Assembly (NCBI RefSeq): GCF_010078235.1
Contig: NZ_JAABOS010000001.1
Span: 496,001 to 560,000, forward strand
Origin: Cognatundibacterium crateris
GTDB lineage: Bacteria; Pseudomonadota; Gammaproteobacteria; Burkholderiales; Burkholderiaceae_D
Length of the DNA stretch: 64,000 nucleotides
Reading direction: 5' to 3'
The translations under genes were made by a program, and so were the position numbers. Each line of letters begins with the position of its first letter. Within the stretch, counting starts at the first letter, position 1. This document shows, piece by piece, positions 44,652 through 54,105 of this stretch. Below the pieces are notes generated by a model, which saw only the letters and a program-made list of their open reading frames with translations, was not told the origin of the DNA and searched no databases.

Positions 44652-45308
44652 TCAAAACAAAAAGGTAAACGGGATCAGTAAAATTTGCAATAAAGCACTA
44701 CCAAGTGCCATCACAGGCACCATCCAGTACTGCAACATTTTCAAAATAGCAAGACCCATCACGATGAAAAAACCATAGGGCTCAATTTGTGCAAACTTCA
44801 TTGCCATTTGATGCGGGAGCAAACTGATCATTAACTGACCACCTGCCAGTGGAGGCACAGGAATCAGATGAAATGCAAACATCGCCAGGTTAGTGAGTAC
44901 ACCAGCGGATGCCATTTGTATGAAAAAACTCTCATCGACGCGGAATACACGCAACAAAATAGCAAGCAAAGCCCAGGCAAAAGCCATGACGAAGTTGGCC
45001 AATGGGCCGGATATGGAAACCCAGGCCAGGTCTTTTTTAGGATTACGTAATTGCGAATAATTGATAGGCATAGGTTTGGCATAGCCAAACAAAAATGCGC
45101 CATTGGTCGCCAGATACAGCACCACGGGAATTACTATCGTCCCCAGCGGGTCGATATGCACCATGGGGTTCAGGCTTAGCCTTCCAGCGGCCTGGCCAGT
45201 CGTATCGCCAAAATGACGCGCCGTATAACCACGGGCCGCCTCATACAGCGTAATAGCGAACACAACTGGCAGTGCGAAAATAAGAACGGTTTGAATTAAG
45301 TCATTCAT
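44652..45308 (-). CDS. Site-2 protease (M50) homologue with degenerate active site
   Basis: A 218-residue membrane protein with about six hydrophobic segments. It matches the short bacterial S2P-like proteins: ITLYEAARGYTARHFGD, AAGRLSLNPMVHIDPLGTIV, FGYAKPMPINYSQLRNPKKD, SGPLANFVMAF and LIPVPPLAGGQLM. In active members the first segment reads LHEAAHGY and the last PPLDGG. Here the zinc ligands His-x-x-x-His are Tyr and Arg (codons TAT and CGT, each one transition from His) and the Asp ligand is Ala (GCA). Only the Glu of HExxH remains. The reading frame is intact, so this looks like a retained pseudoprotease rather than a decaying gene. Confidence 0.9.
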   Translation of the reverse strand: MNDLIQTVLIFALPVVFAITLYEAARGYTARHFGDTTGQAAGRLSLNPMVHIDPLGTIVIPVVLYLATNGAFLFGYAKPMPINYSQLRNPKKDLAWVSISGPLANFVMAFAWALLAILLRVFRVDESFFIQMASAGVLTNLAMFAFHLIPVPPLAGGQLMISLLPHQMAMKFAQIEPYGFFIVMGLAILKMLQYWMVPVMALGSALLQILLIPFTFLF

Positions 45309-45345
45309 AAATTACTTCTAAAATAAAACAATAAGCGACCGTAAA

Positions 45346-45969
45346 TTACAGGCCAAAAAGCGCAGGATCACCGCCACCCAGCCGTATCAGCTCGGGCTCT
45401 GCAGCGGTCATATCGATCACCGTGGTGGGCGACAAACTGCAGGCACCACCGTCTATCACCAGGTCGAGCTGTTTTTCCATGCGTTCACGGATTTCTTCAG
45501 CGTCATTCAACGCGGCGTCCTCGCCCGACAAAATGAGCGTAGTGGCCAGCAGCGCCTGCCCTAATTCTTCTAATAAGGCATGGGTAATCTGATGTTCAGG
45601 TACACGCAGACCTATGGTCTTACGCGAAGGGTGACTGAGGCGGCGTGGGACTTCCTTGGTCGCCTCCAGAATAAAGGTATATGGCCCCGGCGTTGCAGCT
45701 TTGAGTAAGCGGTATTGTTTATTGTCGACCTTGGCATACAAGGCGATTTCAGACAAATCGCGACATAACAAAGTCAGGTGATGTTTTTCATCGACGCCGC
45801 GGATACGACGCAAGCGGGTTACCGCATCTTTATCATCCAGATGACAAACCAGGGCATAACAAGAATCCGTGGGAATAGCAACGATGCCACCCTGATCGAC
45901 AATCTGCACTGCTTGTTTAATCAACCTGAGCTGAGGATTTTCAGGATGAATTTGAAAGAATTGACTCAT
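45346..45969 (-). CDS. Sua5/YciO/YrdC-family protein (threonylcarbamoyl-AMP synthase-like)
   Basis: A 207-residue protein with the family ATP/bicarbonate-binding fold: GGIVAIPTDSCYALVCHL, RLRRIRGVDEKHHLTLLCRD, PGPYTFILEATKEVPRR and KTIGLRVPEHQITHALLE. The family makes threonylcarbamoyl-adenylate for tRNA t6A37; the YciO subgroup, which this resembles in length and in the lack of a Sua5 C-terminal domain, is less well understood. The ATG at 45969 (MSQFFQIHPENPQLRLI) is family-like; the frame upstream is not. The next gene downstream is the S2P homologue, 37 bases away. Confidence 0.9.
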   Translation of the reverse strand: MSQFFQIHPENPQLRLIKQAVQIVDQGGIVAIPTDSCYALVCHLDDKDAVTRLRRIRGVDEKHHLTLLCRDLSEIALYAKVDNKQYRLLKAATPGPYTFILEATKEVPRRLSHPSRKTIGLRVPEHQITHALLEELGQALLATTLILSGEDAALNDAEEIRERMEKQLDLVIDGGACSLSPTTVIDMTAAEPELIRLGGGDPALFGL

Positions 45970-46134
45970 AAAATAGTAAGGCTGGCGATGCTCGCCAGGC
46001 GCCTCGTCTGGAAAACGATAAGAACGCGGACGACACTGCGTAGTAGTTTTACCCACCAGCCATGATTAAATAGACATAAGCTGAGTAATGTACCAGATTC
46101 CCCTCTGTCAGGGGGATGTTATCAAGCGCTGGCA

Positions 46135-46989
46135 TCAGTCAAAACGCCAATGCTCCCACACCGGCACAGAATCGCGCGGCAAGGCTTGTAAATGTCCGAT
46201 ATCAACCTCGAAATCCTCAGGCGAATGAAAATCCGAACCGCGTGAACTCAGAAAACCATAACGTGCGGCGATACCAGCGTATTCTGCATACTGATCCACT
46301 GTATGGCTACCTGTGACCGTTTCAATAGCAACACCGCCGAAGGCCTTAAACTCACGGAAAAAGCAGTCAAACGCCAGCGGCGTCAAATCATAACGGCCAG
46401 GATGCGCGATGACAGCCACCCCGCCAGCATCCCGTATCCAGCTGACAGCATCTTTGAGATTGGCCCAACGATGCGGCACGTAGCCCGGCTTGCCCTCAGT
46501 CAGGAAATGTTTGAATGCGTCAGAAACCGAGCTGGCGGCACCGATTTCCGCCAGATAACGCGCAAAGTGTGAACGCGAAATTAAATCAGGGTTGCCAACA
46601 TATTTCAACGCACCTTCATAGACACCAGCGATTCCGGCACGCTGCTGCAGATCCTGCGCCATATCGCGCGCGCGGCGCTCGCGTCCAGAGCGGGTATTAG
46701 CCAAACCAGCCAACAGTTGCGGGTTAGCTTCGTCGACTTGCAAACCAACGATATGCACCGTCTTCCCGGCCCAGGTTACCGACACTTCCACGCCGGCGAC
46801 AAATGGCAGGCCCAAGTCAGCCGCAGCCGCTCTGGCCTCAGCCACACCACTGACCTCATCATGATCAGTCAGCGCCCATAACTCAACACCGTTACGTTTT
46901 GCACGTATCGCCAGGTCAGACGGCGTCAGAACACCATCCGACACCGTGGAGTGAGAATGCAGATCAGCGTTTAACAAGATGGCAGACAT
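46135..46989 (-). CDS. rnm: PHP-domain 5'-3' exonuclease / nucleoside bisphosphate phosphatase (RNase AM)
   Basis: A 284-residue PHP metal hydrolase homologous to E. coli YciV (RNase AM), which trims 5' ends of rRNA precursors and cleaves 3',5'-bisphosphonucleosides. Metal-binding motifs are NADLHSHSTVSDGVL, WALTDHDEVSG, FVAGVEVSVTW, VAVIAHPGRYDL and SSRGSDFHSPED. A complete set of His/Asp ligands is visible. It heads the minus-strand group that continues through the Sua5-like, S2P-like, methyltransferase and dapA genes. Confidence 0.9.
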   Translation of the reverse strand: MSAILLNADLHSHSTVSDGVLTPSDLAIRAKRNGVELWALTDHDEVSGVAEARAAAADLGLPFVAGVEVSVTWAGKTVHIVGLQVDEANPQLLAGLANTRSGRERRARDMAQDLQQRAGIAGVYEGALKYVGNPDLISRSHFARYLAEIGAASSVSDAFKHFLTEGKPGYVPHRWANLKDAVSWIRDAGGVAVIAHPGRYDLTPLAFDCFFREFKAFGGVAIETVTGSHTVDQYAEYAGIAARYGFLSSRGSDFHSPEDFEVDIGHLQALPRDSVPVWEHWRFD

Positions 46990-47073
46990 AATTCAAATCA
47001 TCAAAATCATTTAAGGGAAGATTGTACTCCCCTCGCCATCATTGCGCTGCAACAGCCGGCAAACCTAAACTGG

Positions 47074-49350
47074 TTAAATCTTCATTTCCAGACGCAGCGT
47101 CCACGTGGTATAAGTCGTCGCCAGCGTTTTATCATTACGATAAATACCTCCGGTCGTGACAGTATTGGCACTGTAAGAGTCTGCCGGACTCAGATTATTG
47201 GCCGACAAACGCATTTGCAGGCTGGGACTCCACTTCCACAATGCGTAGGCGTCAAACTGGCGCTTTTTACCCGTTTCCACAATCTGGGTCGCACTGGACT
47301 GGATTTCATACGCCGGCGTCCAGTTAACACTGCCGCCCAACGTCAGCGGCAATCCGGCAAGCCGGTAATCCAGTCCGAGGTTTGCGGTTTGCTTAGGTTG
47401 CTGATCCAGCCGGTTATTCGGTCCCGGTATGTCATCCACACTAGACCAGAACCGGCTGTAATTGGCGCGAAAGTCTATCGCAGGGCCTTCCGGCAAAAAC
47501 TCCTGTAACTGGAATTTTGTATCGAATTCCATCCCCTTAGTGATTGCATGCCCTACATTGACAGGTGAAGATACCCAGCGCCCCCCGCTACCGTTATCGA
47601 CCAACACTGTCCTTCTGCGTATCAGATCGTCGATACTCCTGACAAACAGGTTCAGGCTCACGATACCAGCCCGGCTCAGATAATGTTCGAACGCGAGGTC
47701 TATGCCCTTAGATAATTCCGGCTTCAGGTTAGGATTGCCGGTGCGGTCAGGCCGGGTGGCGCTGTTTTGATTTGAAATACTGGGTATCGCAATCAAATCA
47801 TTCAAAGCAGGTGCACGGTAAGTGCTGGTCAGACCAAGCCGGATCTGATCCTTGCTATCCGGAATACGCCAGACGCCATGCAAGACCGGGCTCCAGACCC
47901 GGCTATCGTTGTCCACATTTTGACGCGTCGATGAACTGGACGTATGTATTCCTTCCCAACGCACACCCGCATAAGCTGAGAACTGCGGGCTGATATCAAA
48001 TTCATCCTGTACAAACAAAGCGATACGGCGCGTGCTGGCATCAAGGTTATCTCCTGATTCTGCATACTGCGGCAAACCGTTATCTAGCGAAGTGCGGGTC
48101 TGGCTACGCTTACCCGCTTCCAACTCCCAGCCTGTCGCTAACGTATGCGCGTCACCTATCGGCATAGTCAGTTTGCCGCCGGTATTTAAAGTACGGTCGC
48201 GCGTGTTATTTACATCTGAAATCACATCAATTTGCTGACCCGTCTGATTGAACTGGTAGCGCATTGAGGAACTGTTCATTTTCCCTAGTCCACCGCCAAA
48301 GCGCACGACCAGCTTGCCATTGTTTTCAAATTTATGCTGCCAGTTACCAAAGCCACGCAGCAAAGTCGTCTCCGATTCATTCGATGAATTCGCTGTCGCA
48401 TATGACTGTGGGCCAAAGTAAGTGGGCGAACGGAATAACTCATTGACCTGATTAAAGGTTTGGGAATTACTTTTTGAAGTCATCAAGAATGGCTGAAAAT
48501 TCAGGGTATCGCCATTTTCAAATTTATAGTTAAAACGCGGTGTCAGATGCAAGCCTGTCGTTTCACGATCAGTCTGATCCTGCTGGTGCTGCATCAGCAC
48601 CGTTTCGCCAGCAGTATTTTTTTCCAGACTATCAGTCAGACTCTGGTCATGCTGCTTGTTTTTAAAGACAGAGCCACTCATGACATAACTCAGCGCGCCA
48701 GCCTCACCCGGCACAGTCAGCGAAACGTTCGGTGCCAGTCGTCCCTGTTCCGATCCGAGTGAAATTTTCAGGTCGGTCGTCTTTTGTTTGTATTCTTCAC
48801 GCAGGACGATGTTGATCGTCCCTGCGATAGCCTGAGTACTGAACTCAGCAACTGCACCACGTACGATTTCTATGCGCTCAACCTGATCGGGCGACAAAGA
48901 ATCCATAGAAAACCCACGTGGTGCGCGTTCACCATTAATCAAAATCTGCGTGTAACCATTGCCCATACCGCGCATACGGATATCCCCACCACGACCGGGA
49001 CGCCCACCCACAGTCACACCAGGCAGACGTTTTAAGACTTCGCCCAAACTGCTGTCACCATTACGATCCAACTCTTCGCGACCATAGATAATCTTCCCGG
49101 CTGTCGATTGCCTGCGCTCCTCCACCTCAGTGCGACCGCCACTCACCGTCACTTGCTGCACCACTTCCTTACCAGGCACCGGCTTTGCTTGCTTATCAGC
49201 CTTACCCAGTTCTGCTTTCGCCTTGGCCGGAGCAGCTGGAGCCTCTTTTACAGGCGCTTCTTCCTGCATCGTCTGGGCATGGCCGGAACTAACGTAAAAC
49301 AGCATGCAAATTGCAGCCGCAATAGGAGAAAGACGAAATGGTGTGGACAT
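47074..49350 (-). CDS. TonB-dependent outer membrane receptor
   Basis: A 758-residue outer-membrane receptor. The signal peptide is MSTPFRLSPIAAAICMLFYV with cleavage after SSGHA. An Ala/Lys/Pro-rich linker (about residues 30-65) precedes the plug domain, which has VTVSGGRTEVEERRQSTAGK, LKRLPGVTVGGRPGRGGDIR and MRGMGNGYTQILINGE. The barrel ends TYTTWTLRLEMKI, with Ile rather than the usual terminal Phe. The closest types are catecholate-siderophore receptors, but the ligand cannot be told. No Fur box or cobalamin riboswitch was recognised in the upstream 240 bases. Confidence 0.9.
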   Translation of the reverse strand: MSTPFRLSPIAAAICMLFYVSSGHAQTMQEEAPVKEAPAAPAKAKAELGKADKQAKPVPGKEVVQQVTVSGGRTEVEERRQSTAGKIIYGREELDRNGDSSLGEVLKRLPGVTVGGRPGRGGDIRMRGMGNGYTQILINGERAPRGFSMDSLSPDQVERIEIVRGAVAEFSTQAIAGTINIVLREEYKQKTTDLKISLGSEQGRLAPNVSLTVPGEAGALSYVMSGSVFKNKQHDQSLTDSLEKNTAGETVLMQHQQDQTDRETTGLHLTPRFNYKFENGDTLNFQPFLMTSKSNSQTFNQVNELFRSPTYFGPQSYATANSSNESETTLLRGFGNWQHKFENNGKLVVRFGGGLGKMNSSSMRYQFNQTGQQIDVISDVNNTRDRTLNTGGKLTMPIGDAHTLATGWELEAGKRSQTRTSLDNGLPQYAESGDNLDASTRRIALFVQDEFDISPQFSAYAGVRWEGIHTSSSSTRQNVDNDSRVWSPVLHGVWRIPDSKDQIRLGLTSTYRAPALNDLIAIPSISNQNSATRPDRTGNPNLKPELSKGIDLAFEHYLSRAGIVSLNLFVRSIDDLIRRRTVLVDNGSGGRWVSSPVNVGHAITKGMEFDTKFQLQEFLPEGPAIDFRANYSRFWSSVDDIPGPNNRLDQQPKQTANLGLDYRLAGLPLTLGGSVNWTPAYEIQSSATQIVETGKKRQFDAYALWKWSPSLQMRLSANNLSPADSYSANTVTTGGIYRNDKTLATTYTTWTLRLEMKI

Positions 49351-49586
49351 GAAAACTCTCTTGAACAGATGGTACGCTGAGGTGACTTTGGCTGAGGACT
49401 AACTGGCTGGCCACCTGAAAAAGCATTAGGAATTGAATGTCGCTTATTGTATTTTTTGCTGCAGGCATTCGCTACCGCTTTGAGCGACTGATTTGTATAG
49501 AAATGAAACGAAGTGAGTCTGGTACCAGTGTTTTATCCCAGAGGCGTGACTAACATCCCTTTTATCTCACACCTTTGCGGGCCAAA
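49351..49586. other. Gap upstream of the TonB receptor
   Basis: About 240 bases before the receptor start (minus strand) and after the purF terminator. It should contain the receptor promoter. I searched by eye for Fur, Zur and B12-box patterns and found none. Confidence 0.4.
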
Positions 49587-49620
49587 GAAAAAGCCCGCAC
49601 ACCTTACAGTATGCGGGCTT
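49587..49620 (-). terminator. Terminator of the trp-accD-folC-purF string
   Basis: On the minus strand AAGCCCGCA / TGCGGGCTT with a 12-nt loop is followed by TTTTTCTTT. It lies 38 bases after the purF stop codon. Confidence 0.9.
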
Positions 49621-49658
49621 AGCTCAATCAGACGCTGCGCGCTGAATCAGCTTATCAC

Positions 49659-51179
49659 TTAGTCCTGACGTGCCGCCAGATTCAGATTCAATTGCGAACG
49701 CAACAAATCTTCTGTTTCGGGACGTGGATTGTTACGTGCATGTTCCAACTTATCGAGATAAGCCGGGGTTACGTCGCCGGTGATATAGAAACCATCGAAG
49801 CAGGATGCTTCTATGTTTTTCAACAAAGGATTTACATCAGAGATAGAGCGTTTCATTGCATCGACGTCCTGATACACCAGCGCGTCTGCAGTGATTTCAC
49901 GGCACACTTCCTCGTCCGAGCGACCAAAGGCGATCAATTCGCTACGGGTAGGCATATCGATACCGTAGACATTCGGGAACTTCACTGGTGGTGCAGCGGA
50001 TGCGAAAATAACCCGCTTTGCACCGGATTCGCGTGCCATCTGCACGATTTCACGGCTGGTGGTGCCACGTACTATCGAGTCATCAACCAGCAAAACGCTC
50101 TTACCTTTGAACTCTGAGCCGATCGCATTCAATTTCTGACGTACTGATTTGCGACGTACAGACTGACCAGGCATCATGAAGGTGCGACCGATATAGCGAT
50201 TTTTAATAAAACCTTCGCGATAATCGAGATTCAGTTTCAATGCGAGTTCCATCGCCGATGGACGTGAAGAATCCGGAATCGGCATCACCACATCGATATC
50301 ACCGGCACTGAACTGGCTGCGTACTTTTTCTGCCAGATACTCACCCATTTTCAAACGGGTCAGATAGACCGAAGCACCATCAATAATGGAATCCGGGCGG
50401 GCCAGATACACGTATTCAAACGCACAGGGATTCAGACTAGGATTATCCGCACATTGCTGGTTATACAGTTTGCCGTCGAGGTCGATAAACAAGGCCTCGC
50501 CCGGTTCTACGTCACGCAGGAAAGTGAAGCCCAGACCTTCCAAAGCAACCGATTCACTGGCGATCATGTATTCTCTGCCGCTCTCATTTTCCGAGTAGCC
50601 TATGCACAATGGACGGATACCGAAAGGATCGCGGAAAGCCAGTAAGCCATAACCGGCAATCTGCGCCACCACAGCATAAGAACCACGCACACGACGATGC
50701 AGCATAGACACCGCACGGAACAGTCCTTCAGGATCCAGAGAGTAACCACTGGTCACTTCCTGAATCTGATGCGCCAGAATATTCAGCAGAACCTCGGAAT
50801 CTGAATCCGTGTTCAGATGACGGCGGTCATTCTTGAACAACTCAGTTTTGAGCTCAACCGCATTGGTCAGATTGCCATTATGTGCCAGCACAATACCAAA
50901 CGGTGCATTCACATAGAAAGGCTGCGCTTCCTCTTCGCTGGTAGAACCGGCGGTCGGATAACGCACCTGCCCAATACCGACATTACCCGGCAAAGAGCGC
51001 ATATTACGCGTGCGGAATACGTCACGAACCAGACCATTCGCTTTGTGCATGGCAAATTTATTGCCGTGGTTGGTAGCGATGCCAGCAGCATCCTGACCAC
51101 GATGCTGCAACAGCAGCAGCGCATCATAGAGCAACTGATTAACGGGATTATTTGAAACAACACCTACGATGCCACACAT
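49659..51179 (-). CDS. purF: Amidophosphoribosyltransferase
   Basis: First committed enzyme of purine synthesis. The N-terminal Ntn glutaminase begins MCGIVGVV with nucleophile Cys after Met removal; QHRGQDAAGIAT follows. The PRTase domain has the PRPP loop VLLVDDSIVRGTTSREIV. The 506-residue length is typical. A strong GGAG site precedes the ATG. It follows cvpA by 22 bases, as in E. coli. Confidence 0.97.
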   Translation of the reverse strand: MCGIVGVVSNNPVNQLLYDALLLLQHRGQDAAGIATNHGNKFAMHKANGLVRDVFRTRNMRSLPGNVGIGQVRYPTAGSTSEEEAQPFYVNAPFGIVLAHNGNLTNAVELKTELFKNDRRHLNTDSDSEVLLNILAHQIQEVTSGYSLDPEGLFRAVSMLHRRVRGSYAVVAQIAGYGLLAFRDPFGIRPLCIGYSENESGREYMIASESVALEGLGFTFLRDVEPGEALFIDLDGKLYNQQCADNPSLNPCAFEYVYLARPDSIIDGASVYLTRLKMGEYLAEKVRSQFSAGDIDVVMPIPDSSRPSAMELALKLNLDYREGFIKNRYIGRTFMMPGQSVRRKSVRQKLNAIGSEFKGKSVLLVDDSIVRGTTSREIVQMARESGAKRVIFASAAPPVKFPNVYGIDMPTRSELIAFGRSDEEVCREITADALVYQDVDAMKRSISDVNPLLKNIEASCFDGFYITGDVTPAYLDKLEHARNNPRPETEDLLRSQLNLNLAARQD

Positions 51180-51201
51180 GGTGGACTCCTAAAAAGACAA
51201 G

Positions 51202-51690
51202 TTAAAACCGAACATGATGGGAAATCGACGTAGGCAGAAATGGGATCACAGTATGTGCCGCTGTTTCTGCCAAAGGACTGAGCAAGGCTTCTTTCCAGAA
51301 GGCTTGCTGTGGCATAGTGGTCATGCCACACACTAAAACTGCTGCCAGGACTAGTACGCAGCCCCGGGCAAAACCGAATAATCCACCCAATCCGCGATCT
51401 GCCAGCGATAAACCACTGGCTTTGATGACGGCATCGACCGCCATCATGACGAGGGCCATGAGCAAACGTACGCCGACAAACAGGAGGATAAAAGCAACGA
51501 TCAGGCGCACGATCTGGCCTGGAAAAAAAGATGGCAACCAGGAAGCCAGTAACTCGCTGTAAGCATTCGCGACAACAAAAGCGACAGTCCAGCTGACCAG
51601 GGACAGGATTTCCTTGATGAGTCCACGCATGGTGCTGATAACAATAGAGCAGATCAGTATCAGCAGAACGATGTAATCAAAGAGTGTCAC
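51202..51690 (-). CDS. cvpA: CvpA family membrane protein
   Basis: A 162-residue inner-membrane protein with four hydrophobic segments, starting TLFDYIVLLILICSIVIST after a GTG start. STMRGLIKEILSLVSWTVAF and GGLFGFARGCVLVLAAVLV are family regions. In E. coli CvpA is needed for colicin V production and envelope homeostasis. The GTG is 12 bases after the dedD stop, with GGGAA upstream. Co-transcribed with purF. Confidence 0.92.
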   Translation of the reverse strand: MTLFDYIVLLILICSIVISTMRGLIKEILSLVSWTVAFVVANAYSELLASWLPSFFPGQIVRLIVAFILLFVGVRLLMALVMMAVDAVIKASGLSLADRGLGGLFGFARGCVLVLAAVLVCGMTTMPQQAFWKEALLSPLAETAAHTVIPFLPTSISHHVRF

Positions 51691-51702
51691 TTAAATTCCC
51701 GC

Positions 51703-52749
51703 TCAGTTTGGAACCAAAGTACCGCTTAAACCCAGCTTATCCAGTTTCGCCCGCGCTTTATCCGCTTCTTCTTTGGATTCAAAGGGGCCGATACGAACCC
51801 GTATCTTGTCACCGGAACTGGTCGCTACCTTTTGCGTATAAGAACGGATATTGGCGGACCTGAGCTTAGACTGTAATTCGTCGACTTTTTCCTGGGAAGC
51901 CAATGCGGCTACCTGAACAGTATAGGAAGATTTTTCTGTATGTTCAGCTTTTGTTGTTGCTTGTGGCTTAGCGGGTGTTTTACCTTCCAGAATAGCTAAT
52001 GCGCGTGCCGTCTCATCATCACTGGCTGCGTTTTTGACAGGCTTGGCTGGCTCAGCTTTTGGCTCTGGCTTACGTTCAGGCTTAGCTTCGGTTTTAACTT
52101 CCGGCTTCGCATGCTCTTTTTCTGGCGACTTTTGTACCTTGTCTGCGGGCTTAGCTTCCGTTTTGGAATCGGCTCTGAGTTCTTTGATATCGCGCCGTGC
52201 TTCCGTAATGACTTCAGGCTGACGTTCAGTTTTGATGGTTTTTTCTGGTGTTGCGGTCAGTGCAGCTGTCTGGCCTGTTGCTGGCTTGCTTTCCGTTTTG
52301 GGGAGTGCTGGCAGGTCCTTCGCTTTTGGCAAAGGTGGTGCTGGCTCGATAATTTCTTCAACTGGTTCGGCCGGTGTAATCACAGGCCGTCTGTTAGAGC
52401 CAGCCTCGGCTGATTCTGCCTGATTTTGATTGGCAGCCAGTTCCGGTGCTTTGTCTTTAGATGGAATGCGAATTTGCACATCATCCCCCAAAGGCTTGGG
52501 CTCGGAGTCGAACAACATGGGCAGGCCGATCACAGCAGCCAGCGCAATAGCACTGGCCCCGATCAGACGACGGCGCGCACGTTTTTTTTCAGGAAGTATA
52601 GGATCTTCTACCCTGGAACGACGGGAAGCAGCAGCTTTCTTAGAGCGCGAGCGCGTTTCCACGCTATCCTCTTCCGCACGGGAGCGGAATTCGCCATTTT
52701 CATAGCTATCGGACGTATCTTGCTTTTTGAAACGCGAGAACAAACCCAT
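51703..52749 (-). CDS. dedD: SPOR-domain protein (DedD/FtsN-like)
   Basis: Septal peptidoglycan-binding inner-membrane protein of 348 residues. A short cytoplasmic Arg/Lys-rich N-terminus (about 1-60) is followed by one membrane segment (LIGASAIALAAVIGLPMLF), a long Pro/Ala/Lys/Glu-rich periplasmic linker with repeated Lys-Pro-Glu-Ala runs, and a C-terminal SPOR domain (SSYTVQVAALASQEKVDEL ... VRIGPFESKEEADKARAKL). The ATG at 52749 is chosen; two codons upstream there is only a TTG. Between folC and cvpA, matching the dedD position in E. coli. Confidence 0.92.
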   Translation of the reverse strand: MGLFSRFKKQDTSDSYENGEFRSRAEEDSVETRSRSKKAAASRRSRVEDPILPEKKRARRRLIGASAIALAAVIGLPMLFDSEPKPLGDDVQIRIPSKDKAPELAANQNQAESAEAGSNRRPVITPAEPVEEIIEPAPPLPKAKDLPALPKTESKPATGQTAALTATPEKTIKTERQPEVITEARRDIKELRADSKTEAKPADKVQKSPEKEHAKPEVKTEAKPERKPEPKAEPAKPVKNAASDDETARALAILEGKTPAKPQATTKAEHTEKSSYTVQVAALASQEKVDELQSKLRSANIRSYTQKVATSSGDKIRVRIGPFESKEEADKARAKLDKLGLSGTLVPN

Positions 52750-52775
52750 GTGCAAATTTCTGTCTGGTTAGCAGT

Positions 52776-52800
52776 CCCCACAACCATCAGAGATGTGGGG
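52776..52800 (-). other. Intercistronic hairpin folC-dedD
   Basis: CCCCACA / TGTGGGG, 7 bp perfect with an 11-nt loop, lies between the folC stop and the dedD start. No T run; likely an mRNA-processing or stability element. Confidence 0.4.
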
Positions 52801-52808
52801 TCGCAAAA

Positions 52809-54101
52809 TCATGTATGCATTGCAGATCTTCTGGCGCGCATCACACCCGCAACCGTCAGGAAAGATCCAAAGACCACTATTCTATCATTTTCCCCGGCTT
52901 TACTCATCGCATAGTGATAAGCTTCTTCAGGATTTTGAAATGTTTGTACACTGTGTTCTGTGTCAGGCACTACGCCGGCATCCAGCAAACGCTGTTGCAA
53001 CTGACTCGCCGTCGCTGCACGTGGCAAAGGCAGATCTGTCACGCACCAGTGATCAACCTTGTCCTTCAACTGAGCGATCACGCCATCAATATCTTTATCC
53101 AGCATGGAACCGAATACCGCATAGGTATAAGCATGAAAGCCCATGTTATCCATATTCTGCGCCAGGGTGGCTGCCGCATGCGGGTTATGCGCGACATCCA
53201 GCACGACCACCGGACGTCCCGGCATCACCTGAAAGCGCCCAGGCAAATCCACCATCACCAGACCGGTACGCACTTCCTGCGCCCCAACCGGCAATACATC
53301 CTTCAGAGATTCTAAGGCCGCCAATACCGCCGCCGCATTCAACAATTGATTGGCGCCACGCAGGCTAGGATAGCCCAGCGAATTGCGGCGCTGATTACGC
53401 CCGCCATAATTCCACTGCTGCTTGTCGCCGTTATAGTTGAAATCACGCCCAAACAACCACAGATCAGCGCCTATCGAGGTGGCATGATCAATCAGAGTTT
53501 GCGGTGGCACTGGGTCGCCGCAAATTGCAGTGCGGCCTGGGCGGAAAATTCCCGCTTTTTCGAAACCGATTTTTTCACGGGTATCACCCAGATAATCAGT
53601 GTGGTCGATATCGATACTGGTGACGACAGACACATCCGCATCAATCACATTCACCGCATCCAGCCTGCCTCCCAGCCCGACTTCCAGTATCACCACATCC
53701 AGCGGCGCTCTTGACAGCAAATCACAAATTGCAAGCGTAGTGAATTCAAAATATGTCAGCGAGACATCGTCACGTGCGGCTTCCACACGATCAAAGGCCG
53801 CAATGAATTCTGCATCGACTACGTTTTCGCCATTGATACGGGCGCGCTCGTTAAAATCGAGAAAATGTGGCTTACTGTATAAACCTACCCGATAGCCAGC
53901 CTGCATCAGGATGGCTTCCAGCATGGCGCAGGTAGAGCCTTTTCCATTGGTGCCGGCGACCATAATCACCGGACAGGAAAACTGTATTCCCATGCGGTTC
54001 TTGACCGCAGCAACGCGGTCCAAACCCATATCAATTTCTTTAAAGTGGCGTTGCTCTAACAGCGACAGCCATGCAGGTAAGGTAGTTGGCAGATTTTGCA
54101 T
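52809..54101 (-). CDS. folC: Bifunctional dihydrofolate/folylpolyglutamate synthase
   Basis: Adds Glu to dihydropteroate and to folates. The 430-residue Mur-ligase-like protein has the P-loop VAGTNGKGSTCAMLEA, LFSSPHLL-type region seen as GLYSKPHFLDFNERARINGE, VILEVGLGGRLDAVNVI, and the C-terminal VVLDVAHNPHAAATLAQN. The length is normal. Its ATG lies seven bases after a T7 run that ends a hairpin, see the attenuator-like element. Confidence 0.95.
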   Translation of the reverse strand: MQNLPTTLPAWLSLLEQRHFKEIDMGLDRVAAVKNRMGIQFSCPVIMVAGTNGKGSTCAMLEAILMQAGYRVGLYSKPHFLDFNERARINGENVVDAEFIAAFDRVEAARDDVSLTYFEFTTLAICDLLSRAPLDVVILEVGLGGRLDAVNVIDADVSVVTSIDIDHTDYLGDTREKIGFEKAGIFRPGRTAICGDPVPPQTLIDHATSIGADLWLFGRDFNYNGDKQQWNYGGRNQRRNSLGYPSLRGANQLLNAAAVLAALESLKDVLPVGAQEVRTGLVMVDLPGRFQVMPGRPVVVLDVAHNPHAAATLAQNMDNMGFHAYTYAVFGSMLDKDIDGVIAQLKDKVDHWCVTDLPLPRAATASQLQQRLLDAGVVPDTEHSVQTFQNPEEAYHYAMSKAGENDRIVVFGSFLTVAGVMRARRSAMHT

Positions 54102-54105
54102 GATA

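Noticed and set aside
49351-49586. Possible cobalamin riboswitch or Fur box before the TonB receptor
   Set aside because: No B12-box or Fur-like dyad was seen on the minus strand.
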